Shown here piece after piece: positions 24,363 to 31,225 of a stretch of DNA of 64,000 nt (its first letter is position 1; every line of letters begins with the position of its first letter). The position numbers and the translations under genes were made by a program. Source of the stretch: Pseudobutyrivibrio ruminis HUN009 (GTDB lineage Bacteria; Bacillota; Clostridia; Lachnospirales; Lachnospiraceae). The stretch is taken from NCBI RefSeq assembly GCF_000703005.1, contig NZ_JNLH01000001.1, positions 1,481,001 through 1,545,000 on the forward strand. Reading direction: 5' to 3'. The notes beneath the pieces are model-generated. The model had not been told where the DNA came from. It was given only the letters and a program-made list of their open reading frames with translations, and did no database searches.

Positions 24363-25508
24363 ATGGAAATAAATAATACAGAATTTGAAATTCAAGGAAA
24401 TAATGAGCTTTGTCAAAGCGTTAAAAAGATTAATATAAAGGCACAACTTGGAAAGATTTATGCTATAGATACTTTTGGGGCATTTATGCTGGCAGGAGCT
24501 TCTTGGGTGGCACTACTTGCTGCCCGCGGCTTTTCTACATTGGAGATCGGTTGGTTTGAAAGTATTTTTCATGTGGTAAGCATGATATGTGAAGTTCCAT
24601 CAGGAGCTGTGTCAGATGTGTTCGGCCGCAAGAAATCCATGGTGCTTGCCCAGATAATGTCCATGTTATCAGCAATGATAATGATATTTGCAGATTCATT
24701 TGTATCAATTGCATTTGCAATGGGAGTCAGTGCTTTAAGCTATAATTTGGCTTCTGGAACTCGTGAAGCATTGGCTTATGACAGTATGAAGATAGCTGGT
24801 GTTGAAAAGAACTATGAAGGATTCTTTTCAAAAGACATGATTATCTATGAGATAGTTAGTTCGCTAGCTACGCTGTTAGCTGGTGTTGCGTTGATGTTAG
24901 GATATCGTAAAGCGTATCTGGTTGACATCATCATTGGAGGCGTGGCATTGGCGTTTGCTTTATCACTGACGGAGGTTCATGCTGAAGGCCATGAATCAAT
25001 GGATGTGGCTGGCAGATTCAAAGAAGTTGCTATAGGTTCAATCACATTCTTAAAGGAGAATCGCAAAGCTAGGCTGATAATTCTTTTTAATGCTGCAATC
25101 GGAGCTGTTGCGGTATTGATTGGATTTTTCATGCAGGCGAAGCTGCCAGAAGTTGGCTTAAATCCAGTCTTGCTTGGACCGGCACTATTTATTATAGGAT
25201 TGTCAGGTGCCCTTGGCTCAAAGGTAGTCACATTTTTCAACACGGTGGTTTATAGGGTTATTGGTGCCATTTCTCTTGTTGGAGTTATAGTAGCTTTTGC
25301 TTCGGTATTAGTTGGCAATCCATACATAATGATAATAGGAGCATGCATTGGTTCTTTTGCGGACAGCTTCATAGAAATCAGATCAGATGTAGTGTTGAAT
25401 GAAATGATTCCATCCGGCCAGAGAGCTACATTGATGTCTGTAAATTCATTTACATATTCGGTTATAATGATTTTGCTGTCACCGTTGTTTGGATGGATAT
25501 TCGGATAG
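24363..25508 (+). CDS. MFS transporter, probable drug efflux
   Basis: A 381-residue polytopic protein with about 10-12 transmembrane helices and the MFS motif A between helices 2 and 3 (GAVSDVFGRKKSM, residues about 80-92). After a polar N-terminus (about 30 residues) the helices run to the end (SVIMILLSPLFGWIFG). Related transporters include multidrug and tetracycline exporters; the substrate is not determined by sequence. The upstream leader peptide and attenuator suggest induction by a ribosome-targeting antibiotic. The neighbourhood is otherwise housekeeping (ATP synthase, tRNA-Leu). Confidence 0.8.
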   Translation: MEINNTEFEIQGNNELCQSVKKINIKAQLGKIYAIDTFGAFMLAGASWVALLAARGFSTLEIGWFESIFHVVSMICEVPSGAVSDVFGRKKSMVLAQIMSMLSAMIMIFADSFVSIAFAMGVSALSYNLASGTREALAYDSMKIAGVEKNYEGFFSKDMIIYEIVSSLATLLAGVALMLGYRKAYLVDIIIGGVALAFALSLTEVHAEGHESMDVAGRFKEVAIGSITFLKENRKARLIILFNAAIGAVAVLIGFFMQAKLPEVGLNPVLLGPALFIIGLSGALGSKVVTFFNTVVYRVIGAISLVGVIVAFASVLVGNPYIMIIGACIGSFADSFIEIRSDVVLNEMIPSGQRATLMSVNSFTYSVIMILLSPLFGWIFG

Positions 25509-25607
25509 AGCTTTAGGTGGAGTCTCGGAGTTTGTTTCAGGTAGAACTTTAGTTAGTGCTTTAGTCATTTGGAATGATAAAATCTGGTTGAATATTTAGA
25601 TAATTGG

Positions 25608-25644
25608 TAGGTCTTTCAGCTGTATTCTGAAAGGCCTATTTTTT
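25608..25644 (+). terminator. Terminator of MFS gene
   Basis: TAGGTCTTTCAG/CTGAAAGGCCTA (25608-25619/25627-25638), 12 bp with one G-U, then TTTTTT. Confidence 0.85.
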
Positions 25645-25645
25645 G

Positions 25646-25674
25646 TTGCAATGGATGGGGCAGTGTGATATATT
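25646..25674 (+). promoter_or_regulatory. Promoter of tRNA-Leu
   Basis: TTGCAA at 25646-25651, 17-bp spacer, TATATT at 25669-25674. The tRNA starts at 25731, leaving a 5' leader of about 50 bases with some hairpin potential. Confidence 0.55.
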
Positions 25675-25730
25675 ATTGGAGTCGATGAGCCGATATCGAG
25701 GTCGTAGACTTAGTCACTACCTTGATTCAC

Positions 25731-25810
25731 GCGGGTGTGGCGGAATTGGCAGACGCGCTAGATTTAGGTTCTAGTGGGAGACCGTGCAGGTTCAAGTCCT
25801 GTCACCCGCA
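25731..25810 (+). tRNA. tRNA-Leu (anticodon TAG)
   Basis: Acceptor GCGGGTG pairs with CACCCGC (25803-25809), discriminator A at 25810, no encoded CCA. The anticodon stem CTAGA/TCTAG surrounds TTTAGGT with anticodon TAG (codon CTA). A short variable arm (GTGGGAGACCGTG) and T loop GGTTCAAGTCC confirm a type II tRNA-Leu. Confidence 0.95.
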
Positions 25811-25812
25811 GC

Positions 25813-25850
25813 AATCTCACATACTTCTGTATGTGAGATTTTCTTTTTTT
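25813..25850 (+). terminator. Terminator of tRNA-Leu
   Basis: Twelve-bp perfect stem AATCTCACATAC/GTATGTGAGATT (25813-25824/25829-25840), four-base loop, then TTCTTTTTTT, two bases after the tRNA. Confidence 0.92.
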
Positions 25851-26046
25851 CATTTGCTATCAAGTCGATAGCGATTTTCACGAAACAGGTCATACAATTG
25901 CTAGTTTTTGGTGTATGTAATAGATTGGCAATTGCGGGGAAACAATGATTGTTATTGTGATTTGGTATTAGGAAGAGTGGTGAGCTAAGTGATTTTGAAG
26001 TAGTACGGATTAGGAAAGCATTAATTGGGGCTGATGGGCCCGGTTT
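25851..26046. other. Gene-free stretch between tRNA-Leu and repeat array
   Basis: No convincing open frame with RBS, tRNA, or hairpin was found. It contains an isolated GAGTGGTGA near 25975, similar to the right arm of the downstream repeats, which may be a decayed copy. Confidence 0.5.
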
Positions 26047-26345
26047 TACCACTGTGCAATAAGATTTTTGAATCTAGTAGGGTACTGTTTAGGCTCTATT
26101 ACCACTGAGTGAGTAAGATGAGGGCTAGCCGGGGTAAGGAATTGTTGCGGTTACCACTGTAGGTAATGAAGGCCTTTGTGAAGTGGTAAAAATAGATTGT
26201 GATTACCACTGCAGGACAGTGGCACTATTACGCAGTGGTAAAAAGATGATAAGGCTACCACTGCAAGGAGTATTCGAGCTATTGCAGTGGTAAATCGGAA
26301 GACTATATACCACTGGGATAGTAGGAGATAGGAATCACAGTGGTA
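26047..26345 (+). repeat. 52-bp-period array of palindromic TACCACTG...CAGTGGTA units
   Basis: TACCACTG occurs at 26047, 26100, 26152, 26204, 26256 and 26308, that is at steps of 53, 52, 52, 52, 52 bases. In the last four units the reverse complement follows 29-30 bases later: AGTGGTA ending 26188, CAGTGGTA ending 26240, 26292 and 26345, giving stems of 7, 9, 11 and 8 bp around 15-23 non-conserved bases. The first two units have decayed right arms at the expected place (CCGGGGTA at 26129-26136; AGTAGGGTA at 26076-26084). Right arms are followed by AAA or AA. Inner and between-unit sequences vary. 52 bp equals about five helical turns. It ends 30 bases before the next gene. Confidence 0.93.
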
Positions 26346-26375
26346 AACGGGGAGGGATAGAAAGGAAATGAGAAT

Positions 26376-27194
26376 TTGAAAGATTACATTATTGAGGTAT
26401 TAGAGGAAGAGAAGGCGAGATTAGAAGCTGAAAAGAAGAAAATTGAAAATAGGGATGTTCCGGATGATGGATGCTATTTGGAAATAAAGAAAAATAAGGG
26501 GAAATATGTGCAATACTACAAGTGCAAGCGTGAAAATGATGTAGTTAATAAGAGTTTTATAAGAAAAAATGATATCAATACTGCAAGAATGCTAGCACAG
26601 AAAGAATTTGATAAGCGATTATATGCCGATGTCTCCATGCGACTAGTAAAAATTCAATCTGTATTGAGGTATTATAAGGATTATGAAAGACATTCGCTAT
26701 ATACAGAACTATCGGCAGAAAGGAAAGCGTTGATTCAATATGATTATATTGAAGATGAACATTATTTAATGCAGTGGCTAGCCCAATACAACGAACAAGA
26801 TACTGGTAATTCTTTCCGTAACAAATATCCAATTGATACAGGCTATTACACGGATAACGGGGAGCATGTTAGATCCAAATCAGAGAAAATAATAGCAGAT
26901 AAATTTGCTAAAGAAGGAATCCCATATGTATATGAACCTGTTTGCGAGTTGAACAGAAAGGGGCTGCATCCCGACTTTGTGTTATTAAATCAAGAGACCA
27001 GACAGACATATTTCTATGAGCACTTTGGCATGATGGACAAGCCAGAATATGCTATAGCGGCGGTTAAGAAGATTGCAAAATACAGAGAGCTAGGGTATGA
27101 GTATGGCAAGAACTTACTGTACTCTTTTGAAACAGGCGTTGATGGATTAAACATAAATGATTTGAATAGAATAATTTTAGAGCATTGTAAATAA
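26376..27194 (+). CDS. PD-(D/E)XK nuclease-like protein of unknown function
   Basis: TTG 26376 is the only possible start: an in-frame TAG lies at 26358-26360 and AAAGGA is spaced 9 bases from the TTG. The 272-residue protein begins with a Glu/Lys-rich coiled coil (about 5-27), then a region with KGKYVQYYKCKREN (about 41-54). Residues 164-220 look like a PD-(D/E)XK nuclease core: RSKSE (E170), LHPDFVLLN (D200), YFYEHFG (E215), although the usual lysine after E215 is Phe. AT-richer than neighbours and next to a tRNA, so possibly acquired. The palindrome array sits directly upstream. Function not known; DNA cleavage or repeat binding is inference. Confidence 0.68.
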   Translation: MKDYIIEVLEEEKARLEAEKKKIENRDVPDDGCYLEIKKNKGKYVQYYKCKRENDVVNKSFIRKNDINTARMLAQKEFDKRLYADVSMRLVKIQSVLRYYKDYERHSLYTELSAERKALIQYDYIEDEHYLMQWLAQYNEQDTGNSFRNKYPIDTGYYTDNGEHVRSKSEKIIADKFAKEGIPYVYEPVCELNRKGLHPDFVLLNQETRQTYFYEHFGMMDKPEYAIAAVKKIAKYRELGYEYGKNLLYSFETGVDGLNINDLNRIILEHCK

Positions 27195-27198
27195 AAAA

Positions 27199-27243
27199 AG
27201 AGTAGGTATTTGTTCTATGTGATTAGATACCTACTCTTCTTTT
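27199..27243. terminator. Bidirectional terminator between convergent genes
   Basis: AGAGTAGGTAT (27199-27209) pairs with ATACCTACTCT (27227-27237); A tract on the left, TCTTTT on the right. The stop codon of the minus-strand Xre gene lies inside the right arm. Confidence 0.82.
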
Positions 27244-27434
27244 ATATATTCTATGATATCACTTATTTCACAGTCTAGAATAAAACAAAGTGTATCTAGA
27301 GTTGTGGTAGTGATAGGCTTAGCGTGCTTCATGCGATGAATCGTATTTGCAGATAAACCATATTTGTAAATAAGTTCATATTCAGTTTTTCCTGTGCGAA
27401 TTAATGTCTCATAAAAGGGAGCGTATGAAATCAT
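27231..27434 (-). CDS. Small Xre/Cro-CI family helix-turn-helix regulator
   Basis: Start at ATG 27434-27432, which follows GAGGT at the right distance; the ATG at 27452 upstream would include that site. The 67-residue protein (MISYAPFYETL...KYGLSANTIHRMKHAKPITTTTLDTLCFILDCEISDIIEYI) is a single Cro/CI-type HTH of the short Firmicutes type, with the recognition helix around ANTIHRMKH. It is divergent from the zinc-ribbon gene, and palindromic TCAATnnATTGA sites in the shared region are likely targets, including autoregulation. Confidence 0.82.
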   Translation of the reverse strand: MISYAPFYETLIRTGKTEYELIYKYGLSANTIHRMKHAKPITTTTLDTLCFILDCEISDIIEYIKEE

Positions 27435-27464
27435 ATATGTTACCTCATACATAAGATAACATTA

Positions 27465-27501
27465 TCAATTCATTGACTATACTCAATATATTGACTATAA
27501 T
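27465..27501 (+). promoter_or_regulatory. Promoter with two TCAAT-NN-ATTGA operator palindromes
   Basis: TTGACT (27473-27478), 17-bp spacer, TATAAT (27496-27501) drives the zinc-ribbon gene. Palindromes TCAAT-TC-ATTGA (27465-27476) and TCAATATATTGA (27483-27494) lie 18 bp apart, covering the -35 box and the spacer. Direct repeats ATTGACTATA (27472-27481, 27490-27499) overlap them. The divergent Xre regulator is the obvious candidate binder. Confidence 0.65.
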
Positions 27502-27548
27502 TTTATGTACACAATCCATTAGAAATGGAAAGAAAAGGAGAGGTAAAT

Positions 27549-28124
27549 ATGGAAGAGAAAAAGATTTGCAAGTATTGTAAAACGGAGATACCTAAGGGTG
27601 CAAAGATATGTCCTAATTGCAGAAAGAAACAAAAAGGACCATTAGGAATTATTATTGCTGTAGTTATTGTATTGATTATTATAGGTGGAGTAGCAGGCGG
27701 CGGAAGCGATTCGAAAACTGATACAGATACATCTACAAATACAGCATCGGTTGAAACAGAGAAAACAGAAAGCAAAGAAACAGCTGTTGAGGAAACAATT
27801 GAGTATACTGCCTGCACCAAACAGGAATTGTCTGATGCGCTACAGGCTAATGCTATGAAAGCTGCAGATACATATAAGGGACAATATTTGGAAATATCTG
27901 GTTATCTTGATGTGATTGATAGTAATGGAAAATATATTTCTATTAATGCAGGAGAAGATGATTGGTCTTTTGTTAATGTTCAATGTTATATCAAGAATGA
28001 TGATCAAAAAGCAATTATTATGGATTTGAACAAAGGAGATTCAATTGTAATTAAAGGAAAATGTACTGATGTCGGAGAGGTCATAGGATACTCAATAGAT
28101 ATTGATGAAGTAGTTGTAGAATAA
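27549..28124 (+). CDS. Zinc-ribbon membrane-anchored protein with OB-fold-like C-terminus
   Basis: Start at ATG 27549, seven bases after AAGGAGAGG. The 191-residue protein has a zinc ribbon with CKYCKTEIPKGAKICPNCRKK at residues about 6-26, one transmembrane helix (GIIIAVVIVLIIIGGVAGG), a Thr/Ser/Glu-rich linker, and a C-terminal domain of about 100 residues (LSDALQANAMKAADTYKGQYLEISGYLDVIDS...VQCYIKNDDQ...GDSIVIKGKCTDV) that matches the tRNA_anti-like OB-fold family. The C-terminal domain would lie outside the membrane. Ligand unknown. Confidence 0.78.
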   Translation: MEEKKICKYCKTEIPKGAKICPNCRKKQKGPLGIIIAVVIVLIIIGGVAGGGSDSKTDTDTSTNTASVETEKTESKETAVEETIEYTACTKQELSDALQANAMKAADTYKGQYLEISGYLDVIDSNGKYISINAGEDDWSFVNVQCYIKNDDQKAIIMDLNKGDSIVIKGKCTDVGEVIGYSIDIDEVVVE

Positions 28125-28129
28125 ATATA

Positions 28130-28168
28130 AAAAAGGGCTATTGCATGACCTGCAATAGCCTTTTTATT
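28130..28168. terminator. Bidirectional terminator between convergent genes
   Basis: AAAAAGGGCTATTGCA (28130-28145) pairs with TGCAATAGCCTTTTT (28151-28165), 15 bp, five-base loop. It serves both the zinc-ribbon gene and the minus-strand P1 peptidase. Confidence 0.88.
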
Positions 28169-29126
28169 ATTTTACACTTCTTTTTATAGCTTCACACATT
28201 ACATGGTTTGCAAGGGTTCCTACAACATCAAGCGAAGCTTCTACATTTCCTAAAGACATGGCGTAGATGCTGTCGCCGTCCATTGATGTGTGGATAGGGC
28301 GGATGCAACGAGCATAGCCATCGTGGGTCATGCCGGCTACTTTGCAGAGCTGTGTTTTGTTGAGCTTTGCATTCGTAAATACGATACCGATAGTAGTATT
28401 AGTTGGCGCGCCGGCAGGGGCCTTATCGGCAGAATCAGAAGGCTTTCCGGCCATAGCCATGGCGTACATTAATTCTTCGCAGGAAACATCATTAAGTGAT
28501 TTACCGTCTTCAGCTAAAACTCCAGCGATTCTTTTACCGTCAACGTAATCGTAAACATCTCCAACAGCATTAGTGCAAACAATTGCTCCTACTTTTAGCT
28601 CACCAAGTTCTACAGCGTAGCTGCCAATACCTGATTTGGTGCATCGGTCTGGGCCAAGCATTTTTCCAACTGTTGCACCACAGCCTGCGCCAAAGCAACC
28701 ATCTTTAAAGTTGCCATGTTCTCCTTCAAAAGCTTTAGTACAAGCTGCATATCCCATTTCTTTATCCGGATATACGTTAGAAGCTTTGTAGCCTAAATCA
28801 AAGATATCTGACTGGCAAACAAGTGGTACAACAACATCCCCCACAGGGAAGCCAATTCCTTTTTCAGCTAAACATTTCATAACGCCACCGGCTGCATCCA
28901 AGCCAAATGCGGAGCCCCCGCCTAAAACAACAGAGTGAATAACCTCTGCAGCGGCAAGCGGGTCCATCAATCCAGACTCACGGCTGGCTGGGCCACCGCC
29001 GCGAATATCAAGTCCGCATGGTGCTCCCTCTGGTGCAACGACAACAGTAACTCCTGTACCGGCATCCTGGTTTTCAGCCTGTCCTATCTTAAAATTCCCA
29101 ATCTGGAAAATATCAATTTCTTTCAT
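28167..29126 (-). CDS. P1 family peptidase (DmpA/BapA type)
   Basis: A 319-residue N-terminal-nucleophile hydrolase related to L-aminopeptidase D-Ala-esterase DmpA. Family features are VVVAPEGAPCGLDIRGGGPASRES near 28-51, VLGGGSAFGLDAAGGV near 67-82, and the self-cleavage site in GAPTNTTIGIVFTNA, where Thr244 after Asn243 should become the nucleophile. No signal peptide. Substrates of this family are small peptides or beta-peptides; the physiological one is unknown. GGAGG precedes ATG 29126 on the minus strand. Confidence 0.9.
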   Translation of the reverse strand: MKEIDIFQIGNFKIGQAENQDAGTGVTVVVAPEGAPCGLDIRGGGPASRESGLMDPLAAAEVIHSVVLGGGSAFGLDAAGGVMKCLAEKGIGFPVGDVVVPLVCQSDIFDLGYKASNVYPDKEMGYAACTKAFEGEHGNFKDGCFGAGCGATVGKMLGPDRCTKSGIGSYAVELGELKVGAIVCTNAVGDVYDYVDGKRIAGVLAEDGKSLNDVSCEELMYAMAMAGKPSDSADKAPAGAPTNTTIGIVFTNAKLNKTQLCKVAGMTHDGYARCIRPIHTSMDGDSIYAMSLGNVEASLDVVGTLANHVMCEAIKRSVK

Positions 29127-29218
29127 AAAAACCTCCTAAAAAATAATTAAGTATGGGCAGTAAACAAAGCCCTAGAAAACATTTTACAACAAAAAATATA
29201 AATGTGTAAAAAAAACTG

Positions 29219-29258
29219 TTGACAGCACTATTAACCTAGTGTACTATTCAGATAGTAC
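29219..29258 (+). promoter_or_regulatory. GntR-ABC operon promoter with GTACTAT-N4-ATAGTAC operator
   Basis: TTGACA (29219-29224), 17-bp spacer, TACTAT (29242-29247). The palindrome GTACTAT/ATAGTAC (29241-29247/29252-29258) overlaps the -10 and the start site, and a further AGTAGTAC follows. This is the position of an autorepressor site; the GntR encoded next is the likely binder. Confidence 0.75.
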
Positions 29259-29288
29259 AGTAGTACATGACACAGGAGGAGTGTGAAT

Positions 29289-29648
29289 ATGCAGTTTGAT
29301 TCAAAGATGCCCATTTACTTACAAGTAATTAACTCTATCAAAATGGATATTGTTAACGAACGTATTAAATGCGGAGAAAAGCTTCCATCAAGCCGAGAGC
29401 TAGCTGTTAAATATACAATCAATCCAAACACGGCCGCTAGGGTTTATCAGGAGCTGGAAAGGGAGGGTGTATGTTACACCAAAAGAGGCATGGGCACGTT
29501 TGTGACAGATGATGTGAATATCATCAAAGCATGTCGACAGGAAATGGCGAAGGATGCTTTAAATCTATTTTTGAAAAGCATCATGGAGCTTGGAATTACT
29601 AATGAAGAAGCAATAGAAATGATTAGAAGTAGAAAGGACGAAATGTGA
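29289..29648 (+). CDS. GntR family (YtrA subfamily) transcriptional regulator
   Basis: Start at ATG 29289, nine bases after AGGAGG. The 119-residue protein has an N-terminal winged helix (PIYLQVINSIKMDIVNERIKCGEKLPSSRELAVKYTINPNTAARVYQELEREG) and only a short helical tail, which is the YtrA type that controls ABC transporters. The operator palindrome lies over its promoter. The next gene starts inside its stop codon, so the regulator is co-expressed with its ABC transporter. Confidence 0.9.
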   Translation: MQFDSKMPIYLQVINSIKMDIVNERIKCGEKLPSSRELAVKYTINPNTAARVYQELEREGVCYTKRGMGTFVTDDVNIIKACRQEMAKDALNLFLKSIMELGITNEEAIEMIRSRKDEM

Positions 29649-30358
29649 TGTTAAAAAGTGTTGATGTTACTAAAAAATTTGTTGGCAAAACCGCGGTAGA
29701 TGGCATAACAATGAGCCTCGAACCAGGACACATTTATGCAATGCTAGGTCCTAATGGAAGCGGTAAGACTACTTGGATGAAGATGGCAGCAGGCCTTATA
29801 AAACCTACATCTGGCGAGGTACTTTACAAAGACTCTCCAATCGGTATTGAAAGTCGTAAGGAAATCGCCTATATGTCTACTGAGCCATATTTCTATGATT
29901 GGATGACAGTTGGGGATGTTGGAAAATATTATAAGGATTTCTTTGCAGATTTCTCTATGGATAACTACACAGATATGGTTATTAGCATGGATTTGGATAT
30001 GAAGCAAAAGGTGAAATCACTTTCATCAGGTATGATGGCTAAGCTAAAGGTTGCAGTTACTATGGCTAGAGATGCAAAAATCTACATGCTAGATGAGCCA
30101 TTAAACGGAATTGATTTGCTTGCAAGAGATGAGGTTATGAACATGATTCTTGATGCAGCATCAGAGGATAAGATTCTTCTTATTTCAAGTCACCTGGTAG
30201 AAGAGCTTGAGTCTGTTGTTGATAAAGCTATTTTCATTAAGCAAGCACAGCTTGTAGGTGTATTTGATGTAGAAGGTTTACGTATGACAGAAGGTGTATC
30301 GTTGGCTGATAAATACCGCCAGGTATTTTCTAATTTAGTTTTGGAGGGAATAGCATAA
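29648..30358 (+). CDS. ABC transporter ATP-binding protein
   Basis: A 236-residue ATPase starting at ATG 29648, overlapping the GntR stop. Walker A is GPNGSGKTT (near 37-45), the signature is degenerate, LSSGMMAKLK (near 124), Walker B is IYMLDEPLNGID (near 147-158) and the switch histidine is in ISSHLVEE. It is the YtrB/BcrA type of exporter ATPase. Partner permease is the next gene, overlapping by one base. Confidence 0.92.
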   Translation: MLKSVDVTKKFVGKTAVDGITMSLEPGHIYAMLGPNGSGKTTWMKMAAGLIKPTSGEVLYKDSPIGIESRKEIAYMSTEPYFYDWMTVGDVGKYYKDFFADFSMDNYTDMVISMDLDMKQKVKSLSSGMMAKLKVAVTMARDAKIYMLDEPLNGIDLLARDEVMNMILDAASEDKILLISSHLVEELESVVDKAIFIKQAQLVGVFDVEGLRMTEGVSLADKYRQVFSNLVLEGIA

Positions 30359-31098
30359 TGGGAAACTTAATTAAATACGAATTCAGAAAATCATGGTCAA
30401 TGAAGGGAATAATCCTTGTTATAACAGCTATATTTGAGGTGATGTTTTTAATTGGTGTTTTCATGCAGAAGGAAGGCTTTTTAGCAATAGGTGTAACACT
30501 TCTTTCTATGATAGCTGTGTGTTCTGTGTTTATTATTGGTATATTTGGTATTTACACACTTAGTCGTGATTTGAATACAAAGCGAAGCTACATGCTTTTT
30601 ATGACTCCAAACAATAGCTTCAAGATTTTAGGCGCAAAGCTTATTGAAAATGCAAGCTCAATCATAGTAGTAAGCGTATGTTTTGTAGCGCTTGCAATTG
30701 CTGATGTTTCTATTTTGGCTGCTACTTATGGAGAGTTTAAAGAGTTATTTGAGTTTATAAATGCCTTTTTAGGCGAAAGCTATTACGTTGATTCATACAG
30801 ATTTGCAATGATTAGTGCTGCATCAGTTGTAAATTGGATTTCCACAGTATGCTTAGGTTTCTTCGCTGTAATCATCTGCGCGACACTATTAAACGGCAAG
30901 AAATACAATGGATTTCTTAGCTTCTGCATCTTTATTGCAATATCAATCGGCCTCAGCAAATTACTTGGAGTATTTATTGATGAGGGATTGGATTTTAATA
31001 CAACACGTGTAATCATCCAGATTGTTTATTATGCAGTTGTTTCAGTAATTCTTTATGTTGCATCAGCATGGTTAATGGATAATAAGCTTTCAGTGTAA
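30358..31098 (+). CDS. ABC transporter permease
   Basis: A 246-residue membrane protein with about six transmembrane helices (for example GIILVITAIFEVMFLIGVF near 18-36, the SMIAVCSVFIIGIFGIYTL region near 50-70, and the last helix near 222-240). ATG overlaps the ATPase stop (TAATG). Substrate unknown; YtrA-type operons often respond to cell-wall-active peptides or antibiotics, which is only context. Confidence 0.85.
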   Translation: MGNLIKYEFRKSWSMKGIILVITAIFEVMFLIGVFMQKEGFLAIGVTLLSMIAVCSVFIIGIFGIYTLSRDLNTKRSYMLFMTPNNSFKILGAKLIENASSIIVVSVCFVALAIADVSILAATYGEFKELFEFINAFLGESYYVDSYRFAMISAASVVNWISTVCLGFFAVIICATLLNGKKYNGFLSFCIFIAISIGLSKLLGVFIDEGLDFNTTRVIIQIVYYAVVSVILYVASAWLMDNKLSV

Positions 31099-31225
31099 AT
31101 CTAAAAAGATTCTTAAATAAAAGTTAAAAGTATTTACATTACAGTGGATTATATTACACTAAACAAGATATGAAAAAGTTATACGAACATACCTTACCCA
31201 GGATATGTTCAAAAGGAGGATGAAA

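Noticed and set aside
25792..26052. 86-residue open frame on the minus strand after tRNA-Leu
   Set aside because: Overlaps the tRNA terminator, has no ribosome binding site and shows random composition.
26047..26345. Classical CRISPR array
   Set aside because: The invariant part is only 8 bp on each side, the repeat middle is not conserved and there are no Cas genes; kept as a separate repeat type.
26354..26375. ATG 26369 as start of the nuclease-like gene
   Set aside because: That ATG reads into a stop after three codons in its own frame; TTG 26376 is the only usable start.
25731..29150. Integrated mobile element using tRNA-Leu as attachment site
   Set aside because: No integrase and no duplicated tRNA 3' end were seen; only a weaker island idea was kept.
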